A stretch of 64,000 nt of DNA from Nonomuraea pusilla. Lineage in GTDB: Bacteria; Actinomycetota; Actinomycetes; Streptosporangiales; Streptosporangiaceae. Both the position numbers and the translations under genes were made by a program. The stretch is taken from NCBI RefSeq assembly GCF_900109355.1, contig NZ_FOBF01000029.1:1-64000 (forward strand), in the 5' to 3' direction. The notes under the pieces were generated by a model that had not been told where the DNA came from, did not search any database, and saw nothing but the letters and a program-made list of their open reading frames with translations. Each line of letters begins with the position of its first letter. Position 1 is the stretch's first letter. Positions 15,486 through 24,404 of the stretch are shown here, in pieces.

Positions 15486-15943
15486 GACGCCGCACCCGCC
15501 TCCGCCAGGCCGAGCTCCTCGACCGGTCCGGGCAGCGCGGCCGGGCCCGGCGGCGCGAGCGGGCCCGGCAACCCCACCGCCAACCCCTCGACGGCCGCCC
15601 ATGAGTCGGAGGCGGACGTGACCGTCATCGCCAGCACGTCCGACCGCGGCATGCCGGCCAACACCACCGGCAAGCTCGACATGCCCGTCATCATGACCGG
15701 AGACGCCCCGCCCCACCGACCGACGTCGCGCCGCCCCGCCCCGGCCGGCCGAGAACCTGCGACCATACGACTGGAGCCCCTGATGGCCGGCGCGCTGAGG
15801 CCGTCTCGCGGACGAGCAGGGGCCGACACCGATGCGTCGACCGGGCACCTCGGGGACCGCATCGTCACCGCCGAGTTCACCGGGGAGGCGCCGTGAAGGC
15901 GCGGGCGCGATGAGTTTCCCCGCCACCGACCGTCAACACCGTC
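15486..15943. other. 458-bp gap without a credible gene
   Basis: Several open frames cross this stretch on both strands, none with a family signature. The plus frame 15618-15896 contains a plausible-looking run (RGMPANTTGKLDMPVIMTGD) but it ends in low-complexity Arg/Pro sequence; it may be a relic of a former gene. No clear promoter or terminator is seen. Confidence 0.35.
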
Positions 15944-16606
15944 ATGACGACTTACGTTCTGATTCACGGCGGCGGTGGCAGCGCGTTCGACTGGCACCTG
16001 GTCGAAGCCGAACTGCGAGCCCGCGGCCACGACACGGTCGCCGTCGACCTCCCGGCGTCCGACCCGGAGGCCGGTCTGTGGGACTACGCGGACGCCGTCG
16101 TCCGCGCGGTCGGCGAGCGCGACGACCTGGTGGTGGCGGCGCACTCGTGGGGCGGTTTCGTGGCGCCGCTCGTCTGCGCGCGGGTCAAGGCCGCCGCGCT
16201 CGTGCTCGTCACCGCCATGGTGCCCAGCCCGGGCGAGGCGCCGGACGACTGGTGGACGCGCAGCGGCCGGCCCCCGTCGGCGTACGAGGACGTCCACGAC
16301 CTCTTCCTGCACGACGTCCCGCGCGACCTCGCCGACCGGGTGCTGGCCCACGACCAGGCCCTCGCGGCGGCGACGAGCATGGACCGCGCGGTGAGCGAGC
16401 CCTGGCCGCTGGACGCCTGGCCGGACGTGCCGACGAGATACCTGCTGTGCCGCGACGACCGGTTCTTCACGCCGGACTTCGTCCGCCGCCACGTACGCGA
16501 ACGGCTCGGCGTCGTCCCGGACGAGATGCCCGGCAGCCACATGGCGATGCTGTCGCGACCACGAGAACTGGCCGAGTACCTGGTCGGGGTCCACCCGGGC
16601 GCATGA
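15944..16606 (+). CDS. Alpha/beta hydrolase (esterase-like)
   Basis: 220 residues, a small cytoplasmic alpha/beta hydrolase. The oxyanion region is LIHGGGGSAFDW, the nucleophile elbow AHSWGG has Ser68, the acid is likely the Asp in CRDDRFF, and the base is the His in PGSHMAML. This layout matches salicylate-binding-protein-2/MenH-like esterases common in actinomycetes. Substrate unknown. It stands alone, flanked by the 458-bp gap and a dispersed repeat just past its stop. Confidence 0.87.
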   Translation: MTTYVLIHGGGGSAFDWHLVEAELRARGHDTVAVDLPASDPEAGLWDYADAVVRAVGERDDLVVAAHSWGGFVAPLVCARVKAAALVLVTAMVPSPGEAPDDWWTRSGRPPSAYEDVHDLFLHDVPRDLADRVLAHDQALAAATSMDRAVSEPWPLDAWPDVPTRYLLCRDDRFFTPDFVRRHVRERLGVVPDEMPGSHMAMLSRPRELAEYLVGVHPGA

Positions 16607-16629
16607 GCCTGCGACGCCGGGGCGGGTCC

Positions 16630-16671
16630 CCGGCGTCGTCCGCGTGCGGCACGGTGTTAATCACATGCGCC
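16630..16671 (+). repeat. Dispersed repeat, copy 1
   Basis: CCGGCGTCGTCCGCGTGCGG followed by CACGGTGTTAATCACATGCG is nearly identical to 21759-21798. The A/T-rich GTTAATCA core stands out. At the second site the core is tripled. Confidence 0.7.
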
Positions 16672-16762
16672 ACCCGCGACCCTGAATCAGGAAAGGAATT
16701 GCGCTGATTCATGACTTCGTTATTCGTTCGCGACAACGGCGGCTCGTCTAACAGCCCCCCTG

Positions 16763-16781
16763 CATGCTCTAAAAGAGCATG
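16763..16781 (+). promoter_or_regulatory. Hairpin overlapping the lipoprotein start codon
   Basis: CATGCTCT (16763-16770) and AGAGCATG (16774-16781) are perfect 8-bp arms around AAA; the last three bases are the start codon of the downstream gene. As RNA it would bury the start; as DNA it could be an operator. Confidence 0.55.
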
Positions 16782-17954
16782 ACTCCAAAGGCGAGAATCG
16801 TGCTGCTGTTCGCCGGGGCGACGCTGGTGGCGGCTTGCTCCTCCACCGCTCCAGCCGCACCACCGGCGAAACCGGTGAGCGTCTCCCAAGCCACCGCCGC
16901 CCGGCCGCCCATGGCGGTCGCTGAGGTTCCACCAGGCCTGCGCCCGCTCCCGTCCTCGGGAGTCGGCCCGGCCACCTACGCCTATACCTGCGGCATCGCG
17001 GGCACCGACGAGCCGGCGGGCGCGTGCGGGCACTGGCGCCTGCTGACCCGCGACGGCGGCCAGTGGTACCTCCCCGAGGCACTGGGCGACTACGAGACCG
17101 ACGGCAACGACGGCGGCACGGCCCCGCTGGCGATCAGCCCGGACGGCCTGCGCATCGCCTACTACCGGGCCGGCGACGGGCGGCTGGTCGTGCGCGAGCT
17201 CGCCACCGGCGCGACAACCCCCATGCGGTACGCGTTCACATGGGACATCGCTCGAAAGGCGCACACCACCAAGCTGGCCTTCCTGGGGGAAGGGGCATGG
17301 CTGTCGATCTCCAACCAGCCCTTGGACGAGGAGGTGGAGGTGCTCGCCGCGGTCGCGACAGGGGAGACCCGCGAGGCGCCGGAGGGAGTGATCGACGTGG
17401 ACGCGACCGGCTCCCGGCTCACCACGGAGACTGCCACGGACGCCGGGGTCCGTTTCCAGACCACGGGCGGCCCCGTCCACCACATCACCGTCAGGCAGCT
17501 GCACGACCCGCGCGCCTTGGGCGGGTTCATCGCCCAGGACGGTACGGCTTTCACCCTTGCCTCGATGAACATCCCCGCGTGCGGCAACGACATCAGCCCC
17601 GACAAGCTGGTCACCGTGGATCTCGCCACCGGAAAGACCGTCTCGGTGGTCACCCCCAAGCTGCCCGCCGATGTCACCCACGGCAGGGGGATCGGCTGGT
17701 TGAGCCCCAGGGAGGTGCTCGTGCGGGTCGTCCGCGAGCGGCCGCACGGCACGACCGTCGAGGACACCTTCGCGCTGGACATCATGACCGGGGAAGCCCG
17801 GCAGACCGGCCGATTCGACGAGGCAGGGCTTCGAGTCCGCGACACAGGGCTGGTCCCGAACGGAGATGTCGTGTACGGCGGCTACCTCGGCGCCCCGCCG
17901 TACCAGGCGGCGCCGGAGAAGGTCGTCCCGGTCAAGCACGGGAGCTGTGAGTGA
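16779..17954 (+). CDS. Lipoprotein with propeller-like repeats, function unknown
   Basis: 391 residues. The signal peptide MTPKARIVLLFAGATLVAACSS has a clear lipobox with Cys20. The mature protein has recurring short motifs (PLAISPDGLRIAYYR, TKLAFLGEGAWLSISN, GRGIGWLSPREVLVRV, DIMTGEARQTGRF) spaced like WD40/TolB-type beta-propeller blades, so an extracellular propeller is likely. No enzyme motif is visible. No standard ribosome site fits the ATG, which instead lies in a hairpin; a GTG at 16800 has a better site but would remove the basic part of the signal peptide. Codon use is less extreme in G+C than the neighbours. Confidence 0.75.
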   Translation: MTPKARIVLLFAGATLVAACSSTAPAAPPAKPVSVSQATAARPPMAVAEVPPGLRPLPSSGVGPATYAYTCGIAGTDEPAGACGHWRLLTRDGGQWYLPEALGDYETDGNDGGTAPLAISPDGLRIAYYRAGDGRLVVRELATGATTPMRYAFTWDIARKAHTTKLAFLGEGAWLSISNQPLDEEVEVLAAVATGETREAPEGVIDVDATGSRLTTETATDAGVRFQTTGGPVHHITVRQLHDPRALGGFIAQDGTAFTLASMNIPACGNDISPDKLVTVDLATGKTVSVVTPKLPADVTHGRGIGWLSPREVLVRVVRERPHGTTVEDTFALDIMTGEARQTGRFDEAGLRVRDTGLVPNGDVVYGGYLGAPPYQAAPEKVVPVKHGSCE

Positions 17955-18164
17955 ACGTCGCGGCCTCCACCCGCCTGTGCCGGGGACCCGGCGGCGCCGG
18001 CGGGCAGCCGCGGGTCTCCTCGTGGCGGAGGCTTCTCCCTCACGTCGCGGCGCGACGGCAGCCGGTGGATCGCCCCGTCTCGGCGGCGAGCTTGCTGGTG
18101 AAGGCGTTCACCTTCGTCTGGCCGCCCTGACCGTCTTCACAGGGGATCTCGGAGTCGTGTTCGA

Positions 18165-18797
18165 CTAGAGCAACAGCCCGATCCCCACGGCTAATACCAC
18201 GAAGCCAACCACCATCTCGACCAGTTGCCTGGCCACAGGATGCTTCCACTCCGTGGAGAAGCCGGCGACGATCAACGGAGCGAGTGCCAGTTTCGGGCTC
18301 CAGGCCGCCAGGAGACAGTACCCTGTTTGCTCGGCGATGCGCGATAAGCCGACGGCCAGGTTCAGCGGACCGAATGGGCGAGAGATGAGGGGCATCTCCA
18401 GTAGATCCCTTTCGTCGACCAGCGAATCGTCCGACAGCCACAGTAAGATCAACGCAATTACGAGAGAGAGGATCAGCCAGGCGGCAGAAGCCCATAAACC
18501 GATCCATGCAGCCTTCTCCGGTCCTGCGCCCTGCAGAATCAGCCACCGAAATGGCACGTAAGCCGCAAGCTTGATGGCAGGCGAGAATCGACCCAGGCGC
18601 CCAAGGCTGATGATCGTGGAACCCAACAGAAGTCCACCGGACGCGATTCCCAGCCCGAGCAGCAACTCGCTCCACGCCGGTTCCCTGAGGTAAAGGGCCA
18701 TGCCCGTTCCTGCCATGAAGCACAGCAGGAGCTGTACAGCGATCCCCTTCACGTGATGAGCGCGCAGATCTCGCCAGGTTGTGATCCAGACAGTCAT
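18165..18797 (-). CDS. Integral membrane protein, unknown function
   Basis: 210 residues with about five or six hydrophobic helices (VQLLLCFMAGTGMALYL, ELLLGLGIASGGLLLG, AAWLILSLVIALILLWL, a final VVGFVVLAVGIGLLL). I do not recognise the family. The ATG follows the strong ribosome site AAGGAGGTG. G+C and codon choice are visibly lower than in the surrounding genes, which suggests transfer from another genome. A frame ending in an ATGA overlap lies upstream but has no family signature. Confidence 0.7.
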   Translation of the reverse strand: MTVWITTWRDLRAHHVKGIAVQLLLCFMAGTGMALYLREPAWSELLLGLGIASGGLLLGSTIISLGRLGRFSPAIKLAAYVPFRWLILQGAGPEKAAWIGLWASAAWLILSLVIALILLWLSDDSLVDERDLLEMPLISRPFGPLNLAVGLSRIAEQTGYCLLAAWSPKLALAPLIVAGFSTEWKHPVARQLVEMVVGFVVLAVGIGLLL

Positions 18798-19277
18798 GTG
18801 TCCCGGCGCACCTCCTTCACGATCCCATCGGCTTCACGGCTCAGCATGCGACATGGCGGCATACGCACCGTATATCCGGCCCTGTTGGCGGTCGCGGGTG
18901 TCCGAGGCGGGCGGTCCTGGGTGCCAGGCGGGGCGAGCGGCGATGAGGGTCGCGGCAGCGCACAGGACACGCCCTTGGCGCCGAACACCGGTGGCACCCC
19001 ATGAAGGTGGCACTGGAGGCCAGGGTGCCGACATCGAAGTGGCCGGCCACTGTCAGCGCTGCGACCGGAAACGACCACCGGTTTGGCGGGCGGGACGCTC
19101 CTGCCGGTCGGATGGCGCTGATCACGTTCGATCGGCATTCGGCAGGCCCGGTGACGCAACGGGTCAGGGTTCACAGGCTCACGGGCCGAGAAGGGCGGAA
19201 GCCGCACTGGAGATCACCCATCACTTCCACGATGACGAGACAGGGTCGTTGTTCTCACACTCCCGACCTCCCGAAGG
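18798..19277. other. 480-bp gap, lower G+C, possible gene relic
   Basis: No open frame here has recognisable content. A minus-strand frame 18794-19207 ends ATGA over the start of the membrane-protein gene and closes with READGIVKEVRRDT, which reads like real protein, so the remains of a coupled upstream gene are possible. Six-base-scale inverted repeats exist but none is striking. Confidence 0.3.
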
Positions 19278-21470
19278 TCAGGTGATCTGGAGCTTGGAGG
19301 CGAAGACGGCGACCTCCGCGTCGCTGAACGGGCGGCGCACCAGGTACGCCCACATCGACGGCTGGGCGCCGCCTCGCCCCCACCTGCCGGCCGCCCACGA
19401 CCTCCATGAGGCGTTGTCCGCCGTGCACGTGATCACCCTGCTCCCGTTCACGAGGGCGGCCTTCGACGTACGCTTGCGGCACGTGCGCAGCACTCTGCCG
19501 TGCTTTCTGCCGTCGTCGAACGCCTCATGGATGTACGTCACGGCCACGGTCTCGCTCCATCCGATGAGGTCGTGTGCTGGGCTGAACGTCACTTTGGCCA
19601 TGCAACGAGACTGGTCGCACCGCCCCCACTCCGGCGATGGAAGCCCGAGGTCGGCCTCCCGCGCCTGGTCACGCAATTGCCGCACCGCGACGCCGAGATC
19701 GTCGATGAGGTCGGCCGAGGCGCTCTTCGTCAACTCGGTGACGTCGTACTCGTCGCCGCCCAGGTCGAAACGCAGTATCCGGTGAGGTGCCTCCTTGCTG
19801 ACGTAGTAAGTGCCTGGCTGCCAGGAACCCGACGTTATCTTCACGGCCTCACGGCCCTCGATCGTCACCTCGGCGGTCTCCAGTGTGGACCCCAGCCAGT
19901 TGAACGCGGCGAAGTCGGGTCGCGGTACAGAGTCTCTCCTGAAGAGTGCGGGAAGCCAGGGAGTCTCATTGCCCAGCGAAATACGGAGCCACTTGTCGGC
20001 GAAGTCGGCCATGTAGGTGGCGAAAAGCTCGCGGGACCTGCCCCAGGCCGCGCCGCTGGGCCGGAAGAAATCGCCGTGGTCCCACCAGAAGTCGTCCGAC
20101 GCTCTGACGAAACTCTCTGACTGGTGGGCGCCCTGCACGGTCAACGTTCGTACCCGTTGTCCGTCGACGGTCGCCTCCCCCAGCATGAAGTCGTTCGTCG
20201 TGACCGTCAGGACGTTGCCGTTCCCGGTGAAACGCAACGCGAACGTGCCGGCCATGCGGTTGAGGAAGGCGGTGGCGACGTCGCCGGGTGACGGGCGCGA
20301 CGGCTTCAGGACGAACAGGCCGACGAAGGCCGCGATCACGACGAGCACCCCGGCCGCTCTCTTCAACGGCCCGTAGTCCCGCCGCGGTGGCGATGACCGC
20401 GTGCCGGTCCGGGCCGCTGCGCCGGTCGGAACAGTGCCCGGCCCGGATGGGGAGGGGGCCGGCGGGGATGAGAAGCGGGCCGGAGCGGGTCGTGCGGGCT
20501 GGTCCGAAGGGTCCGGTCGTGGCGAGGCCGATGCGAGGGCTTGGGCGTCCACCCACATGGAATCGGGCTCTGGCTGGGGCTCGACCGTGGTGGGCCAGGT
20601 CCGGGTCAGCAGCCGGGTGACGTCCTCCGCGGCGGCCGACGGCTCCTCGTCGTTCGCGCCGCACCACTGCGCCGCGGCGGCCTCCAGCAGTTCATGCGCG
20701 CCCGGCCGCGCCTCCGGCTCCTTGGCCAGGGCGCGATCGACCACATCACGTAAACCGGCAGGAACGGCCGAGGTGTCGGGCGTGTCGCCGATGACCCGCA
20801 TCGCCAGCACCTCAGGACGGGCCCTGCCGAACGGCGCCCGGCCCGTGGCGGCGTAGCACACCAGCAGGCCCCAACCGTGCACGTCGGCGGCGGGACCGGC
20901 GTCCTCGCCGCGGTACTCCTCCGGGCTCACCCACCCCGGCGACCCGGTCATCGTCCCGGTCCTCGTGATGGACGTCTGATCCAGCAGCTTGGCGATGCCG
21001 AAGTCCACCACCCGCGGTCCCGACGGCGACAAGAGCACGTTCGACGGCTTCAGGTCGCGGTGGACCACTCCCGCCTCGTGCATCGCGGTGAGCGCCTCGG
21101 CCAAGCCGCCCGCCAGCCCGTACAGCTCGTCACCCGACAGCGGGCCCCCGTCCAGCACCCGGCGCTCCAGAGTGGGGCCTGGTACGTACTCCGTGGCCAG
21201 CCAGGGCGCGGGGCCCCCAGCGTCCGCAGCGAGCACCTTGGCGATGCACACCCCTCCCACCCGCCGCACCACGCCGATCTCACGGGCGAACCGCGCCTGG
21301 AACTCCTGATCCTCCGCGAGCGCCGGGTGGATCACCTTGACCGCCGCCCGCACTCCCGCCTCGTCCACCCCGGCGTACACGACGCCCATGCCGCCCGCAC
21401 CCAGCCGCTTGACCACGCGATAGGGCCCGATCTGCCGGGGCAAGCCGGCACTGTTCAACCCAGCGCTCAC
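19278..21470 (-). CDS. Transmembrane Ser/Thr protein kinase (PknB-like) with extracellular domain
   Basis: 730 residues from a GTG at 21470 with GGGAGG six bases ahead. Kinase domain about 15-270: glycine loop LGAGGMGVVY, Lys45 in AAVKVIH, HRDLKPSN (137-143), DFG (156-158), GSPGWVSPEE in place of APE. A Pro/Ser/Arg-rich linker (about 295-368) leads to one membrane helix (372-388), then about 340 extracellular residues. The first part (VATAFLNRMAGTFALRFTGNGNV, TYYVSKEAPHRILRFDL) resembles LppX/LolA-like lipid-binding lipoproteins; the end carries four cysteines. It probably senses an envelope ligand and phosphorylates cytoplasmic proteins. No PASTA repeats. Confidence 0.9.
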   Translation of the reverse strand: MSAGLNSAGLPRQIGPYRVVKRLGAGGMGVVYAGVDEAGVRAAVKVIHPALAEDQEFQARFAREIGVVRRVGGVCIAKVLAADAGGPAPWLATEYVPGPTLERRVLDGGPLSGDELYGLAGGLAEALTAMHEAGVVHRDLKPSNVLLSPSGPRVVDFGIAKLLDQTSITRTGTMTGSPGWVSPEEYRGEDAGPAADVHGWGLLVCYAATGRAPFGRARPEVLAMRVIGDTPDTSAVPAGLRDVVDRALAKEPEARPGAHELLEAAAAQWCGANDEEPSAAAEDVTRLLTRTWPTTVEPQPEPDSMWVDAQALASASPRPDPSDQPARPAPARFSSPPAPSPSGPGTVPTGAAARTGTRSSPPRRDYGPLKRAAGVLVVIAAFVGLFVLKPSRPSPGDVATAFLNRMAGTFALRFTGNGNVLTVTTNDFMLGEATVDGQRVRTLTVQGAHQSESFVRASDDFWWDHGDFFRPSGAAWGRSRELFATYMADFADKWLRISLGNETPWLPALFRRDSVPRPDFAAFNWLGSTLETAEVTIEGREAVKITSGSWQPGTYYVSKEAPHRILRFDLGGDEYDVTELTKSASADLIDDLGVAVRQLRDQAREADLGLPSPEWGRCDQSRCMAKVTFSPAHDLIGWSETVAVTYIHEAFDDGRKHGRVLRTCRKRTSKAALVNGSRVITCTADNASWRSWAAGRWGRGGAQPSMWAYLVRRPFSDAEVAVFASKLQIT

Positions 21471-21603
21471 AAGCGACCTCCCACCGTAACGACACCTCGG
21501 GATCATGGTACGGAGGAACAACCGCCTGGAGCAGGGGACTGATGCTGACTTTTCTCCTCGGCCACCAGTCACCTTGCCATCGGCCCACACCGTGCCCGGC
21601 CGA

Positions 21604-21755
21604 CCGGTCACACTCGACGAGTCGGTCACCATGGCCTTCCTCGTCGTGCTCGACTCGATGACCCCCGCGGGGCGCGTCGCGTTCATCCCGCGCGACCTCT
21701 CCCGCTGCTCCTTCGCCGAGGTGGCCGAGATCGCCGGCCCCGACGGCGGGGCACG
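21604..21755 (+). pseudogene. Decayed fragment of an ECF41 sigma factor gene (region 4)
   Basis: This stretch aligns without gaps to 2401-2552 of sigJ: by my count 12 differences in the first 138 bases, about 91% identity. It encodes TLDESVTMAFLVVLDSMTP, then FAEVAEIAG, matching sigma region 4. Most changes alter the protein, and region 2, the linker and the SnoaL domain are absent. A short frame 21505-21789 remains open but starts in unrelated sequence. It is a partial duplicate or the remnant of a second ECF41 gene, followed directly by the 16-bp repeats. Confidence 0.85.
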
Positions 21756-21758
21756 TAC

Positions 21759-21832
21759 CCGGCGTCGTCCGCATGCGGCACGGCGTTAATCAGGTGCGGT
21801 GTCAATCAGGTGCGGTGTTAATCGCGTGCGGC
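21759..21832 (+). repeat. Dispersed repeat, copy 2, with three 16-bp tandem units
   Basis: 21759-21798 matches 16630-16671. The core is then repeated: GTTAATCAGGTGCGGT (21785-21800), GTCAATCAGGTGCGGT (21801-21816), GTTAATCGCGTGCGGC (21817-21832). The block ends 29 bp before the acetyltransferase start. Confidence 0.75.
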
Positions 21833-21861
21833 GCCCGCGAGCGGCTGGCTAGAGTCGCGCC

Positions 21862-23145
21862 GTGAAGGCTGATCATCAGATGTCTCCAGCGGTTGCCCGG
21901 TCCGGGGCCGCTCTCGCCCTCCGCCCGGTGGACGAGAGCGGCGTCGACGATGCTCTGCGCCTGGCCGCCATCGTCTTCCACGACCACCCCGCCGACGAGA
22001 TCCGCGAGCGGCACCGCGAGCTGCTGCTGCGCTGCGAGCGTTTCGGCGCCTACGACGGCGACCGCCTGGTGGGGTTCCTCGCCGCGCTGCCGCTCAGCCT
22101 GTCGGTGCCCGGCGGCGAGCTGCCGTGCGCCGGTGTGACGTTCGTGTGCGTGCTGCCCACGCACCGGCGCCGCGGCGTGCTGACCGCGCTCATGGGCGAG
22201 CTGTGGCGGGCGGGCGCCCGGCAGGGGCGTCCGCTCGCCGCGCTGTGGGCCGCCGACGCCGCCATCTACGGCCGCTTCGGCTTCGCCTTCGCCACCTCGG
22301 GCATGACGGTCGAGATCGACTCCGACCGTCCGCTCGGCCTGCGCGTCGAGGCGGACCCGCGGCCGCTGCGGCTGCTGGAGGGGCCGGACGCCCGCGAGGT
22401 CGTCGCGCCGCTCCACGAGCGCTCCCGCGCGGCGCGCGCCGGGCGCCCCCGCCGGGACGGGTGGTGGTGGGGCACCCTGGTGCTGCCCGAGCAGGACGAG
22501 GAGGACGACGAGCTCGGCCCGCCCCTGGTCGTGGTCCTCGGCGACGTGGACGCGGAGGAGCCGCCGGCCGGCTACGCGGTGTACCGGACCCGTCCCGGCG
22601 ACGACGACGCGGGCAGCCCCGGCCTGGTGCAGGTGCAGGAGTTCGAGGCGGACGGCCCCGGGGCGGCGGCCGCGTTGTGGCGCTACCTCGCCGACATCGA
22701 CCTGACCACGCGCGTACGCTGCTGGGCGGTGCCGGAGGACGACCCGCTGCCGCTCATGGCCTCCGACCCGGGGCAGGTCAGGGTGACGCAGACCTTCGGC
22801 TGCCTGTGGCTGCGCCTGGCCGACGTGCGCCAGGCCCTGCTGGCCCGCGCCTGGGCGGCGCCGGTCGATCTCGTGCTCCAGGTCCACGACGGCGTGCTGC
22901 GCGGCAACGCCGGTCGTTTCCGCCTGACCGTCGGCGCCGACTCGGCTGTGACGTACGAGGCGAGCGACGACCCGGCCGACCTCACCCTGGACGTGCGCGA
23001 GCTGGCCGCCTGCTACCTCGGCGACGCCCGGCTGACCCGGTTCGTCCGGGCCGGTCTGGCGACCGAGCACAGGCCCGGCGCGGCCCGCGCGCTGGACGCC
23101 GCCCTGCGCACGGAACACCTGCCCTTCACGCTGGACGAATTCTGA
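21862..23145 (+). CDS. Eis-like GNAT N-acetyltransferase with SCP2-like C-terminal domain
   Basis: 427 residues, the length and three-part layout of the Eis family: an N-terminal GNAT domain with the acetyl-CoA loop VCVLPTHRRRGVLTALM (about 93-110), a second degenerate GNAT domain in the middle, and a sterol-carrier-like domain from about 320 (VDLVLQVHDGVLRGNAGRFRL), ending FTLDEF so that the C-terminal carboxylate can reach the active site. Eis enzymes acetylate multiple amines of aminoglycosides and some lysines. The start is GTG 21862; ATG 21880 is an alternative. An expanded acidic loop lies at about 210-235 (EQDEEDDELG). Confidence 0.9.
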   Translation: MKADHQMSPAVARSGAALALRPVDESGVDDALRLAAIVFHDHPADEIRERHRELLLRCERFGAYDGDRLVGFLAALPLSLSVPGGELPCAGVTFVCVLPTHRRRGVLTALMGELWRAGARQGRPLAALWAADAAIYGRFGFAFATSGMTVEIDSDRPLGLRVEADPRPLRLLEGPDAREVVAPLHERSRAARAGRPRRDGWWWGTLVLPEQDEEDDELGPPLVVVLGDVDAEEPPAGYAVYRTRPGDDDAGSPGLVQVQEFEADGPGAAAALWRYLADIDLTTRVRCWAVPEDDPLPLMASDPGQVRVTQTFGCLWLRLADVRQALLARAWAAPVDLVLQVHDGVLRGNAGRFRLTVGADSAVTYEASDDPADLTLDVRELAACYLGDARLTRFVRAGLATEHRPGAARALDAALRTEHLPFTLDEF

Positions 23146-23380
23146 CGACGCCCCCCTGCCCTGCAGAGGCCCCCGCCCCCGCCCGCCTGCCGCGCAGGCC
23201 GGAACCGGCGGGAACGGGCGGCCGGGAACGGCGGCGCGGACCGGCCGGGAACGGCGGCGGGGCCCGCCGGGAACGGCATGGGCCGGCAGGCAACGGGCCG
23301 GGCGGGGAGACCGGGTCCGGGCGGGTGGGGAGACCGCTCCTGGTGGGGAGACCGGACCCGCTGGGGAGACCGGGGTGGGG
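23146..23380. repeat. Intergenic run of degenerate G-rich repeats
   Basis: Convergent gap between the acetyltransferase and hydrolase genes. It holds several copies of GGGAACGGCGGC-like units (about 23210-23280) and then four copies of GGGGAGACCG (about 23307-23372). No gene is visible. Either strand could form stable structures and so end transcription from both sides. Confidence 0.6.
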
Positions 23381-24310
23381 TCAGGCCGGTTCGGTGGCGA
23401 GCGCGCTGACGAGCTCGTCCTGGCGGGCGAACGCGGCGAAGTGGCCGCCCGGCACGAACCGTGCGTCCACCCTGGGCAGCCGGCGGGCCAGTCCGCGGGC
23501 CAGCGCGACCGGCACCTTGGGGTCCTCCGTCCCGTGCCACAGCCGCACGGGCACCGCGACGTCGGCGGGTTCGAACCCCCAGGGCCGCAGGTGCCGCCGC
23601 AGGTCCTCCGCCATGGCCGCACCGCCCTGGCGGCAGCTCTCGCGTACGTCCGCCGCGAAGGCCGACCGGGTGGCGGCGTCGGCGAGCAGCTCACGGAAGA
23701 CCTGCGCGTCGGCCGGGGACAGCCCCCGTTCGACCCGGCGGACGAGCGCGTCCGCCCGGTCGTCCCCGGCCGAACCCCCGGTCATGGCGGCGGTCGTGGC
23801 GGCGGTGGCCTGGCACAGCCGGCGCAGCAGCCACGGGGCGTGGCGGGCCAGCCGCCAGTACAGGGCGTCGCCCCGGCTGTCGGGCGCCCACCGTTCGCCG
23901 GGGCTGACCGGGGGCATGCCGCCCAGGATCGTCGTACCGGTGACCAGGTCGGGGCGGGCGGCGGCGAGGGCCAGAGCGGAGGCGGCGCCCATCGAGACGC
24001 CGACGACGGCGAGGCGGTCGAGGCCGAGCCGTGCCGCCAGCGCGGAGGCGTCGTGCGCCCAGTCGGTGAACCGTCCCGCGGGATGGGCGGTGGACAGGCC
24101 GTAGCCGGGCCGGTCCACGGCGATCAGCCGTACGCGGTGGCGCCGCAGCAGCGCCGCCGAGAAGGCCCATCCCGCCACCCAGCGGGAGGAGGAGAAGCCG
24201 TGGACGACGAGGCAGGGCCGCCCGGCGGGGTCGCCGAAGACGGCGAACCCCATCCTGCGGCCGTCGTCCAGGGTGATGGTCTGCGCTGCCGAGGTCGCGG
24301 CGGTGCTCAT
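23381..24310 (-). CDS. Alpha/beta hydrolase
   Basis: 309 residues. Oxyanion loop VVHGFSSSRW, DRPGYGLS strand, nucleophile elbow GVSMGAAS, acid near WHGTEDPKVPV and base His in PGGHFAAF. This is the common haloperoxidase/epoxide-hydrolase-like layout; the substrate is unknown. It follows the PadR gene by 94 bp on the same strand and is probably controlled by it. Confidence 0.88.
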   Translation of the reverse strand: MSTAATSAAQTITLDDGRRMGFAVFGDPAGRPCLVVHGFSSSRWVAGWAFSAALLRRHRVRLIAVDRPGYGLSTAHPAGRFTDWAHDASALAARLGLDRLAVVGVSMGAASALALAAARPDLVTGTTILGGMPPVSPGERWAPDSRGDALYWRLARHAPWLLRRLCQATAATTAAMTGGSAGDDRADALVRRVERGLSPADAQVFRELLADAATRSAFAADVRESCRQGGAAMAEDLRRHLRPWGFEPADVAVPVRLWHGTEDPKVPVALARGLARRLPRVDARFVPGGHFAAFARQDELVSALATEPA

Positions 24311-24404
24311 AGGTGGCTCCCGTGGGGTGCGCGGCCGGTGAAGGCGAGAGGTGGAGGACAGGACGGACGCCGGTGCTGACGGCCCCCGAGGTCGGCGGCG
24401 GGGA

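Noticed and set aside
15618..15896. 92-codon gene in the gap after the response regulator
   Set aside because: No family similarity and a low-complexity second half; kept only as a possible relic in the gap entry.
21505..21789. Intact small sigma-like gene
   Set aside because: Only region 4 is present, its first third is unrelated sequence, and most substitutions are protein-changing; it is treated as a pseudogene.
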